Assembly (NCBI GenBank): GCA_016195385.1
Contig: JACPZS010000235.1
Span: 1 to 34,096, forward strand
Direction of reading: 5' to 3'
DNA length: 34,096 bases
Origin: Verrucomicrobiota bacterium
Lineage (GTDB): Bacteria; Verrucomicrobiota; Verrucomicrobiia; Limisphaerales; JACPZS01
Position numbers and translations under genes: made by a program. The notes under the pieces are model-generated. The model searched no databases. It saw only the letters and a program-made list of their open reading frames with translations, and was not told the origin of the DNA. Each line of letters starts with the position of its first letter. Position 1 is the stretch's first letter. This document shows, in pieces, positions 1 through 6,695 of this stretch.

Positions 1-344
1 AAGACGGCGAACACGGTGGGCACATGCAGCGCGGTGGTCACGGTGACGGTCACTGATGGCTGCGGGAACGCGGCAAGCGTGACCTACAACACGCGCATCG
101 ACAACACGCCGCCGGTGCCGGTGGCCGGGACGATTGCAGCCTGCTACCCGACGGTGGCAGCGGCGGAAACAGCCGCCATCGCGGCGACGGGCGCCACGGA
201 CAACTGCCCGGGCGCGCTGGTTAAGACGGCGAACACGGTGGGCACATGCAGCGCGGTGGTCACGGTGACGGTCACTGATGGCTGCGGGAACGCGGCAAGC
301 GTGACCTACAACACGCGCATCGACAACACGCCGCCGGTGCCGGT
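1..344 (+). repeat. 222-bp tandem repeat inside HYR-coding sequence
   Basis: Bases 1-122 recur as bases 223-344 without a difference that I can see, so the period is 222 bp or exactly 74 codons. The second copy then diverges (GTGGCC versus GTTTGC after the PPVP codons). The array is entered in mid-unit at the left edge, so more copies probably lie upstream. Identity at the DNA level, synonymous sites included, means recent duplication or gene conversion. Confidence 0.9.
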
Positions 345-2085
345 TTGCCAGAACATCACAGTGAATCTGAGCAGTGGTGCCCCTGGCAGCGTAACGGTCA
401 ACGCGTCCCAGGTTAACAACGGTTCCTCGGATAACTGCACGGCTCCCGGTTCGCTCACGCTCCAGATCAAGAAGACTTCCGGGGGTGTATTCGGCCCGTC
501 GGTAAGTTTTGGCTGCAGTGAAACCGGCCCTCGAAGCGTCGTTCTGAATGTGATTGACGCGTGCGGCAATTCCGCTACCTGCAACGCGACGGTAACCGTG
601 GTGGACAACACGCCGCCGACGGCAATGTGCAAACCCCCATTTGCTGCTACCTTGAGCGCGGCCGGCACGGTGGCGATCAATGTGGCGGCTATTGAAAATG
701 GTTCGACCGATAATTGCGGCGTCGCGATGCTGGAAATCAAAAAGACTCTAGCATCAGACAGCACTTATGGTTCTTCCGTAATCTTCGGATGCGCGGAACT
801 GGATGCACAGTCTGTAACACTGCGCGTGACAGACCCGTCGGGCAATACCAGCACTTGTTCAACAATGGTGACGGTTAATCAACGGGCAACAACCTTGACT
901 TATCAAGGGCCAACACAGGCTTACTACGCTGATTGCGTCCCGGTGAAGGCACAGCTCAAGGACAATTTGTCGGGCCTGGGGGTGGCGGGTAAGACCGTCA
1001 CGTTCACCATTGGCGCGGCCACGGCTTCGGCCACGACCGACGTGAATGGTGTGGCGGCTACCACGCTGACGTTAAGCACCGCGAACCTCCCTAGTCCACC
1101 TGCCTATGCGGTGGCAACATCCTTTGCTGGTCTGTGTCCATTCCTAGCGAGTAGCGATTCCGATCCGTTTACAATCGTGCCGGCGCTCGCTGGTCCATTG
1201 GCTGGGAAGGCCTGCTATACCGGAAACCTGTTCTTCTGGACGACCGGCCCGAGCAGCAGCACGGCGACGCTCGCGTTAAGCGCAACGATCCGCGACGTGA
1301 CCGCTGTTTGCGCCAGCGACATCCGGAATGCGAAGGTCAGCTTTATGATCCGCAACGGTTCAACGCTCACCCCGATTACCGGGGCGCAGAATCTGCCCGT
1401 TGGTTTGGTCGATCCCACGGACAAGAAAGTTGGCACGGCCAACGCCCTGGTGCAGTTCAACATCGGCAGCGCAAGTGCGACCACTTACGAAATCGCGGTC
1501 ATCGTGACGGGCGCGTATCAATTCAATAACCCGGCGGACGACAAGCTCCTCACGGTCGCGAAACCAATCCCTGGTGGAATGATCGTGGGCGGCGGCGAAG
1601 TTTCCAATGACAATGGCTCCGGCGGGAACGACTCCAGCGGCTATCTGGCGGGCGATTTGTCTCCGAACACACAATTCGGCTTCGATGTGGAATATACCAA
1701 GAGCCTTACAAATCCCCAGGGCAAACTGTGGTTCTTTTTCTTCAGCCATCGCCAGCCGGATGGCAGGTTGGATACCATCCAACATAAATACAAGTTCACC
1801 AGCACGGCCATCGCTGTGCTGGCCACAACCCCGGCCAGTGGCACGGCGAGTTTCAGCAGCAAGGCGAACCTTGTTGACGTGACCAACCCGGCGAGTCCCA
1901 TCTCCATCGATGGCGGAGTCCAGTTGCAGGTTGATCTCTTTGATCACGGCACAAGTTCGAGTGGCTCCGACACGATCGGAGTCACGCTTTACCGGAAGGG
2001 CGGCGGAGTCTGGTTTGCCCTGAAATGGAATGGCGTGAAGACTGTTCAAAAAGCCATCGCCGCAGGTGACTTGAGCGTCAAATAG
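1..2085 (+). CDS. Secreted HYR/Ig-like repeat protein, 3' part only
   Basis: The reading frame is open from the first base, so the gene starts outside the window and the first GTG at base 16 is not a real start. The visible 695 residues begin with two copies of a 74-residue unit rich in Thr, Val and Ala, with DGCGN, DNTPPVP and DNCPG motifs typical of HYR (hyalin-like) Ig-fold modules. Two more divergent HYR-like modules follow (about residues 115-295), recognisable by SSDNC/STDNC, FGCxE and ACGNSATC-type Cys pairs. Next comes an Ig-like module with the invasin/Big_1-style pattern GKTVTFTIG...TDVNGVAATTLTL (about 325-365). The last 170 residues are Gly/Ser and aromatic rich, start near GGGEVSND and resemble the beta-rich 'post-COAP-1' tails of other exported bacterial proteins; that match is from memory. 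No C-terminal membrane anchor or sorting motif is visible. An extracellular or cell-surface adhesive role is inferred; no catalytic motif is seen. Confidence 0.85.
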   Translation, partial: KTANTVGTCSAVVTVTVTDGCGNAASVTYNTRIDNTPPVPVAGTIAACYPTVAAAETAAIAATGATDNCPGALVKTANTVGTCSAVVTVTVTDGCGNAASVTYNTRIDNTPPVPVCQNITVNLSSGAPGSVTVNASQVNNGSSDNCTAPGSLTLQIKKTSGGVFGPSVSFGCSETGPRSVVLNVIDACGNSATCNATVTVVDNTPPTAMCKPPFAATLSAAGTVAINVAAIENGSTDNCGVAMLEIKKTLASDSTYGSSVIFGCAELDAQSVTLRVTDPSGNTSTCSTMVTVNQRATTLTYQGPTQAYYADCVPVKAQLKDNLSGLGVAGKTVTFTIGAATASATTDVNGVAATTLTLSTANLPSPPAYAVATSFAGLCPFLASSDSDPFTIVPALAGPLAGKACYTGNLFFWTTGPSSSTATLALSATIRDVTAVCASDIRNAKVSFMIRNGSTLTPITGAQNLPVGLVDPTDKKVGTANALVQFNIGSASATTYEIAVIVTGAYQFNNPADDKLLTVAKPIPGGMIVGGGEVSNDNGSGGNDSSGYLAGDLSPNTQFGFDVEYTKSLTNPQGKLWFFFFSHRQPDGRLDTIQHKYKFTSTAIAVLATTPASGTASFSSKANLVDVTNPASPISIDGGVQLQVDLFDHGTSSSGSDTIGVTLYRKGGGVWFALKWNGVKTVQKAIAAGDLSVK

Positions 2086-2176
2086 GTCTTGGAAAATCAG
2101 CATGACTGCGATTCAGACGTTCGCGATCACGATTCATTTGTAACTAATTTACACCCGTCACTGGGTGTCTGTTCAG

Positions 2177-2223
2177 CCACCCGCGATTCTTGCCCGAGCT
2201 TGGATCGCGGGTGGTCCTTTTTG
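2177..2223 (+). terminator. Intrinsic terminator after the HYR protein
   Basis: CCACCCGCGAT (2177-2187) pairs perfectly with ATCGCGGGTGG (2204-2214), an 11-bp GC-rich stem with a 16-base loop. TCC and a run of six T follow. It lies about 90 bases after the stop codon of the HYR gene and is the clearest rho-independent terminator in the window. Confidence 0.85.
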
Positions 2224-2487
2224 GATCCACGCGACGTAATTGCAAGCGACGCAGTGCCGGGGTTCCAGAGGTTCAACCCGAATTTGGAAAACGGATTGAT
2301 CCGCGCTTGTAAGTCGAAGCGCGAAGGCTACAGTCGCCGCATGTCAACGCCACCGGAAAAGCTAGCTGCCAAGTCCCGGCGGGAATTTGAATCCGCGTTC
2401 CCGCGCGGAATTGTCCCCGCCAGCCGTGGCATGAAATAACCAACGTGCCTTTAGTGGCCAACAGAACCGCGCCGAAAGGAAATTATC
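2224..2487. other. Non-coding leader upstream of the MoxR gene, with nested inverted repeat
   Basis: Between the terminator and the MoxR start I find no convincing gene; a weak open frame across it has no recognisable protein features. The stretch holds a nested inverted repeat at 2378-2421: GGCGGG (2378-2383) pairs with CCCGCC (2416-2421), and inside it CCGCG (2393-2397) pairs with CGCGG (2404-2408). No T-run follows, so it is not an obvious terminator; it could be a leader hairpin or a dispersed palindromic element. The promoter of the moxR-DUF58 pair must lie here, but I cannot place it with confidence. Confidence 0.5.
2475..2480 (+). promoter_or_regulatory. Ribosome binding site that supports a TTG start
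   Basis: AAAGGA sits seven bases before the TTG codon at 2488. It supports this rare start for the MoxR ATPase, because the encoded N-terminus gives the normal length for the family and no ATG occurs early in the frame. Confidence 0.6.
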
Positions 2488-3501
2488 TTGCAAGCGAACT
2501 CCGACTCACCGCTGTCCGATCAACAACTCGTCGAACAAATCGGCGCGGCCAGCCAACGCATCCATGCTGAACTGGACAAGGTCATCATCGGCCAAAAGCA
2601 GGTCATCGAAGAACTGCTGGTGGCCCTCTTTGCCGGCGGGCATTGCCTGATTACCGGCGCGCCGGGGCTGGCGAAAACACTGTTGGTGAAATCGCTCGCC
2701 CAGGTGTTCCATCTGAAATTTCAGCGCATCCAGTTCACGCCGGACTTGATGCCCGCCGACATCACCGGCACGGAGATCCTCCAGGACACCGAAGCCGGAC
2801 GGAAGATGGCGTTTGTCCCCGGACCGGTGTTTGCGAACATGCTCCTGGCCGATGAGATTAACCGCACGCCGCCCAAGACACAGGCGGCCCTGCTCGAAGC
2901 GATGCAGGAACATCAAGTGACCGCCGCCGGCACACGCCACGTGCTGCCGGAGCCGTTTTTCGTGCTGGCCACGCAGAACCCGATCGAGATGGAGGGCACG
3001 TATCCTCTGCCTGAGGCGCAACTCGATCGCTTCATGTTCAACGTGGTCATCGACTATCTGCCGGAAAACGACGAGGTCGCGGTCGTTACCCAGACGACCG
3101 CCCGCCCGCCGACGGCCATTGACGCAATCTTCACCGGCGAAGATGTGCTGCGTTTTCACGCGCTCGTGCGCAAAGTTCCCATCGCGGAAGATTTGATTCG
3201 CTTCGCCGTCCGGCTCGCGGCGGCCTCGCGTCCGCATCAGCCCGGCTCGCTGGCGTTTGTCAACGACTGGGTCAACTGGGGCGCGGGCACGCGTGCGGGA
3301 CAATATCTGGTGCTGGGCGCAAAGGCACGCGCGCTGTTGCTGGGTCGCGCGCATGTGACGTTGGAGGATTTGCGCATCCTCGCGCAACCGGTTCTGCGGC
3401 ATCGCATCTTGATAAACTACCGGGCGGAAGCCGACGGCATTACCGTGGACGAAGTCATCAAACGCCTGCTCGAAGCGGCCCGACCCGTCGGAGCAAAATG
3501 A
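2488..3501 (+). CDS. MoxR-family AAA+ ATPase
   Basis: A 337-residue MoxR ATPase, a normal length for the family. The Walker A motif is GAPGLAKT (residues 57-64) and Walker B ends in LLADEINR (Asp122-Glu123). A sensor-like stretch VLATQNPIEMEGTYPLPEAQLDRF follows at about 165-185 in two blocks (ATQNPIE, then LPEAQLDRF), the most diagnostic MoxR signature. The C-terminal helical lid carries ARALLLGR and the VLRHRI block. MoxR proteins act as chaperone-like ATPases that activate or insert partners with von Willebrand A domains. Translation probably starts at TTG, supported by AAAGGA upstream. The next gene overlaps its stop by four bases (ATGA) and encodes exactly such a partner, so the two are co-translated. 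The client is unknown. Confidence 0.95.
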   Translation: MQANSDSPLSDQQLVEQIGAASQRIHAELDKVIIGQKQVIEELLVALFAGGHCLITGAPGLAKTLLVKSLAQVFHLKFQRIQFTPDLMPADITGTEILQDTEAGRKMAFVPGPVFANMLLADEINRTPPKTQAALLEAMQEHQVTAAGTRHVLPEPFFVLATQNPIEMEGTYPLPEAQLDRFMFNVVIDYLPENDEVAVVTQTTARPPTAIDAIFTGEDVLRFHALVRKVPIAEDLIRFAVRLAAASRPHQPGSLAFVNDWVNWGAGTRAGQYLVLGAKARALLLGRAHVTLEDLRILAQPVLRHRILINYRAEADGITVDEVIKRLLEAARPVGAK

Positions 3502-4466
3502 ACCCGGCCGCCAGCCATCGCGCGCTGGGTGCAGGCGCACTGATCGATCCGCAGGCGTTGATGGCGATCAAAAACCTCGAGCTGCGCGCGCGCGTGGTCG
3601 TCGAAGGATTTTGGAGCGGGCTGCACCGCAGTCCGTATCACGGGTTCTCCGTCGAGTTCACGGAGTACCGCCAGTATTCGCCGGGGGACGACCCGCGCTA
3701 TCTCGACTGGCGGCTCTTCGCGCGCAGCGACCGGTTCTACATTAAAAAATTCGAGGACGAAACCAACTTGCGCTGCCACTTGCTCGTGGACAACAGCCAT
3801 TCGATGACTTTCGGTTCGCTCGCGTACACCAAGGCGCAATACGCGCACACGCTGGCGGCTACTTTCGCCTACTTTCTCCATCAACAGGGCGACGCTGTCG
3901 GGCTGCTCAGTTTCGACGAACAAATCCGCGACTATCTGCCCGCGCGCAACCGCGTCGGCCACTTGCGCCAGCTCATGCTCGCCCTGGAAAAACCCGCCGC
4001 CGGCCGTGCGACTGATCTCATCGCGCCGCTCAAGCGCATCGTCGAACTTGTGCGCAAACGCGGGCTGATGGTTTTGATTTCGGATTTGCTCGCGCCCGTG
4101 GAAGCGCTGGAAAAAAATCTGACGAGCCTGCGTGCCTGCGGCCACGAGGTCGTCCTTTTTCAACTGCTCGATCCAACCGAACTCGAATTCAGTTTCGAGC
4201 ACGCGTCACTTTTCCAGGACGTCGAATCAGGACGCGACCTTTACATCGACCCCGCCGCCGCCCGCCGCGAGTACGTCAAGAAATTGAACGCGCACAATGC
4301 TGCCGTCCGGGCGATTTGCCAGAAGCTGGGGATCAATTGTCATCTGCTCTCGACTAAGCGTCCGTTGGAACTGGCGCTCTTCGATTTTCTGCGGGAACGA
4401 ATGCGCGGAAAAAAAGCGCGCTCGCGCAGCGCCGTATCACCCTCCAGCACTTCCGCTGCAGCGTAA
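3498..4466 (+). CDS. DUF58 / von Willebrand A-like protein
   Basis: A 322-residue DUF58 protein, the usual partner of MoxR ATPases. The family hallmark is seen at about residues 58-85 (EYRQYSPGDDPRYLDWR, then ARSDRFYIKKFEDE). A vWA-like strand follows with the metal-site motif DNSHSM (Asp98, Ser100, Ser102), and later the strand GLMVLISDLLAP. There is no signal peptide or membrane segment, so this is a soluble cytoplasmic member. GGAG five bases before the ATG is a good ribosome site and the start overlaps the moxR stop. In related bacteria this pair is usually followed by BatA-like or transglutaminase-like membrane proteins; here the operon ends after two genes and meets gcvH tail to tail 29 bases later. 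The role is probably complex assembly or envelope stress; the substrate is unknown. Confidence 0.93.
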   Translation: MNPAASHRALGAGALIDPQALMAIKNLELRARVVVEGFWSGLHRSPYHGFSVEFTEYRQYSPGDDPRYLDWRLFARSDRFYIKKFEDETNLRCHLLVDNSHSMTFGSLAYTKAQYAHTLAATFAYFLHQQGDAVGLLSFDEQIRDYLPARNRVGHLRQLMLALEKPAAGRATDLIAPLKRIVELVRKRGLMVLISDLLAPVEALEKNLTSLRACGHEVVLFQLLDPTELEFSFEHASLFQDVESGRDLYIDPAAARREYVKKLNAHNAAVRAICQKLGINCHLLSTKRPLELALFDFLRERMRGKKARSRSAVSPSSTSAAA

Positions 4467-4495
4467 ACTTTCTTCGCGAACTTCAGTGCGGAACT

Positions 4496-4879
4496 TCAAC
4501 CGATCTGCGCGGAGTATTGCGCGGGCGACAGGAGACCGGCCGCTTCCGCAGCATTCGCCAGCTTCACTTTGAAAAACCAGCCGGTGCCGTAAGGATCGCT
4601 GTTGGCCAGCGCAGGATTGGTGACGACGGCTTGGTTGGCTTCGATCACTTCGCCGGTCACGGGCGAGTAAATGTCGCTCGCGGTCTTGACGGATTCGACG
4701 ACGGCGCAAGCCTCGCCGGCTTTGATTTTTCTTCCGACCGCCGGCAATTCCACAAACACAACGTCGGTCAATTCATGTTGTGCGTGGTCGGTAATCCCAA
4801 CCGTGGCGTGGTCACCTTCGAGGCGAAGCCATTCGTGGGATTTGGCGTATTTCAAATCGGCGGGCACATGAGAACTCAT
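4496..4879 (-). CDS. gcvH: Glycine cleavage system H protein
   Basis: GcvH is the lipoyl carrier that takes the aminomethyl group from the P protein and presents it to the T protein and lipoamide dehydrogenase. The 127 residues match the family length. The lipoylation site is ESVKTASDIYSPVTGEV with the modified lysine at residue 65, preceded by the domain start KYAKSHEWLRLEG and followed by NSDPYGTGWFFKV. I chose the ATG giving MSSHVPADLKYA; an upstream TTG adds 13 unlikely residues and would remove the gap to gcvT. It lies 35 bases after the gcvT stop on the same strand, so the two form an operon. The P-protein gene does not follow; the next gene is the convergent DUF58 gene. Confidence 0.96.
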   Translation of the reverse strand: MSSHVPADLKYAKSHEWLRLEGDHATVGITDHAQHELTDVVFVELPAVGRKIKAGEACAVVESVKTASDIYSPVTGEVIEANQAVVTNPALANSDPYGTGWFFKVKLANAAEAAGLLSPAQYSAQIG

Positions 4880-4914
4880 AGGTCGGGCTGGTGTAGCAAG
4901 CGGCGCGGCGCGGG

Positions 4915-6057
4915 TCAATTGGCTTTGCGATAAAATGGTTTTTGGACAACCACCGCTGAGGAGCGGCGTCCGCGAATTTCAATCCCGATCATGGTGTCCG
5001 GCTTCGCAAACTCCGGTATCACGTAGCCCAGCCCAATGCCGATGCCGAGCGTCGGACTTTGCGTGCCGCTGACCACTTTGCCAATCGGTGCAGCGGCGCT
5101 TCCGGAACTCCAGATCGGATAACCCGGCCGGGGCGGCGCGGACTTTTCGGTCATTTTGAACGCCACGCATTTCTTCGCCACGCCATTCGCTTTTTGATCC
5201 GCCAACACGGTGCGTCCGATGAATTCGCCTTTGTCGAGTGCGACAAAAAATCCCAGCCCGGCTTCGATGAGCGTCGTTTCTTCGTCCAGTTCGTGGCCGT
5301 AAAGCGGGAAACATGCTTCGGTGCGGAGTGTGTCGCGCGCGCCCAAGCCGGCGGGCTGAAGGCAATGCGCGTGCCCGGCGGACATGAGGCGCTCCCAAAT
5401 CGCCGCGATGATTTCCGTCGCCGCGATGATTTCAAAACCGTCTTCGCCCGTGTAACCGGTGCGGGCGACATAGACTGAGTGGCCAGCGAACGTAAAAATT
5501 CCGATCTGATTTTTCTTTAATTCGCTGGCGCGCTTCACGCCGGTCGGGCCGGCCGTGATCGCGGGAAAACATTCATCGATGAACTCGACCGCGCGCGGTC
5601 CTTGCAAAGCCACGGCACCAAGCGCGTCGGAAACATTTTCGAAACGATCCCCGTTGCCGGGATTGGCCGCTTGAAATTGCCGCCGCAACCACGCCGTGTC
5701 TGGCTCGATTCGAGAAGCGTTTATGATCAGCAAAAAATCGTCCTGGGCAAGCCGGTACGCATAAAGATCGTCGATCACGCCACCGCGTTCATTGCACATG
5801 AGAGTGTATTGCCCGTGGCACGGAGCGAGCTTGCGCAAATCGTTCGTGAGCGTTCGGTTCAAAAATCCGAGTGCAGCCGGGCCACTGACACGTACTTCAC
5901 CCATGTGCGAAATGTCGAACAATCCTGCCGCCCGCCGCACGGCCAGATGTTCATCCATGATGCTGGAGTATTGGACGGGCATTTCCCAGCCGCCGAATTC
6001 GACGAGCCGGGCACCGAGTTTCTGATGCACGGCGAAGAGTGGAGTGCGTTTCAACAT
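4915..6057 (-). CDS. gcvT: Glycine cleavage system T protein (aminomethyltransferase)
   Basis: GcvT transfers the methylene carbon from aminomethylated H protein to tetrahydrofolate and releases ammonia. The 380-residue length is typical. N-terminal motifs are KRTPLFAVHQKLGARLVEFGGWEMPVQY in two blocks (TPLF, GGWEMPVQY), with RRAAGLFDISHMGE next. The central part has YTGEDGFEI, and GLGARDTLRTEACFPLYGHE marks the folate-binding region. The C-terminal barrel ends with PTLGIGIGLGYVI and the final GRRSSAVVVQKPFY. The ATG at the MLKRTPLF start is the natural one. No glycine riboswitch fits upstream, because only five bases separate this start from a divergent small gene, and that gene's coding sequence occupies the promoter region. 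It leads the gcvT-gcvH operon. Confidence 0.97.
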   Translation of the reverse strand: MLKRTPLFAVHQKLGARLVEFGGWEMPVQYSSIMDEHLAVRRAAGLFDISHMGEVRVSGPAALGFLNRTLTNDLRKLAPCHGQYTLMCNERGGVIDDLYAYRLAQDDFLLIINASRIEPDTAWLRRQFQAANPGNGDRFENVSDALGAVALQGPRAVEFIDECFPAITAGPTGVKRASELKKNQIGIFTFAGHSVYVARTGYTGEDGFEIIAATEIIAAIWERLMSAGHAHCLQPAGLGARDTLRTEACFPLYGHELDEETTLIEAGLGFFVALDKGEFIGRTVLADQKANGVAKKCVAFKMTEKSAPPRPGYPIWSSGSAAAPIGKVVSGTQSPTLGIGIGLGYVIPEFAKPDTMIGIEIRGRRSSAVVVQKPFYRKAN

Positions 6058-6062
6058 ACAAA

Positions 6063-6344
6063 ATGTCGGGCGAAGCTAACAACTCCCGGTACGGCGTCAA
6101 CTTCGTCGAAAGCAAATTCCGAGGAACGCTGCTTTACACACGCGGGAAATTCTCCGAAAAATTGCGCGTGGACATTCAAGACGTGTTGGCGGACAAGCCG
6201 GCGCTGGCTGGCGGAAGCAACTCGACGCTTCTGCTCGTCGGAGCGACGGTAATCGGCGTGGCATTCCTTGGCTTCTTGTTGGCGGATGCTTACCGCGTGA
6301 AGCAGCGTGCGAAAAGATTCAATCAAAAGCGCGGTTCAAAATAG
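6063..6344 (+). CDS. Small single-pass membrane protein, unknown function
   Basis: I do not recognise a family. The frame encodes 93 residues: a polar N-terminus (about 1-50, with ESKFRGTLLYTRGKF), then a hydrophobic helix at about 55-75 (LLLVGATVIGVAFLGFLLA), then a strongly basic tail (RVKQRAKRFNQKRGSK). Codon use (G/C-rich third positions, NNC/NNG) resembles its neighbours, which argues that it is real. By the positive-inside rule the tail should be cytoplasmic. The ATG is only five bases from the divergent gcvT start, which is uncomfortably tight. The only other candidate starts are a TTG and a GTG near codons 34-36, which would leave about 60 residues still containing the helix. It could be a small anchor or regulator; the evidence is composition and topology only. 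Confidence 0.55.
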   Translation: MSGEANNSRYGVNFVESKFRGTLLYTRGKFSEKLRVDIQDVLADKPALAGGSNSTLLLVGATVIGVAFLGFLLADAYRVKQRAKRFNQKRGSK

Positions 6345-6695
6345 CACTTCGCGTCGTTGGCGGTAAAATGTCGAACCGCCGGCTCATCGCGCGCAAGAAC
6401 AGCACATCCTGATGTCACGGTATGCTTTTGCGTGCCTCTCTTTGCGCAAAATCATCAACCCGGCTTGGGAAAAATGGCGAAAGCTCCATCCGAACGTCCG
6501 GGCTTGTTTCGTTGCGTCGCTTGATTCTGCTTCAGAGCCTTCTGAAGCAGATGGTGGTGCCTGTTGGAGACTGCTCGAACTTTTTTCGACGAAAATCCTC
6601 TTGGAGCGGGTATCTCCACACCCTTCCCCGCCGTGGGCCAAGGCTACGCAAAATAACCTCGCACCCGGCGCTGGTTCTTGGTGTTTTCTTCAGGA
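6345..6695. other. Region without a convincing gene, with a perfect hairpin
   Basis: Open frames here give proteins with no recognisable domain and irregular codon use. Two inverted repeats are visible. GGCGGT (6359-6364) pairs with ACCGCC (6375-6380), 15 bases after the small membrane gene; without a T-run it is a poor terminator. TCTGCTTCAGA (6526-6536) pairs without mismatch with TCTGAAGCAGA (6541-6551) across the four-base loop GCCT. The promoter of the downstream cytochrome gene should be in this region but I could not assign it. Confidence 0.5.
6526..6551. repeat. Perfect 11-bp inverted repeat with 4-base loop
   Basis: TCTGCTTCAGA, loop GCCT, TCTGAAGCAGA: 22 paired bases with no mismatch. 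It sits in a non-coding stretch about 145 bases before the PVC cytochrome gene. Neither side has a terminator-like T-run. It could be a structured leader, part of a small RNA, or an operator. Confidence 0.7.

Noticed and set aside
2089..2439. Short open frame after the HYR gene
   Set aside because: It crosses the intrinsic terminator and a nested inverted repeat and has no recognisable protein character.
6058..6200. Possible glycine riboswitch upstream of gcvT
   Set aside because: The upstream sequence is coding for a divergent small protein and I could not recognise the conserved aptamer core.
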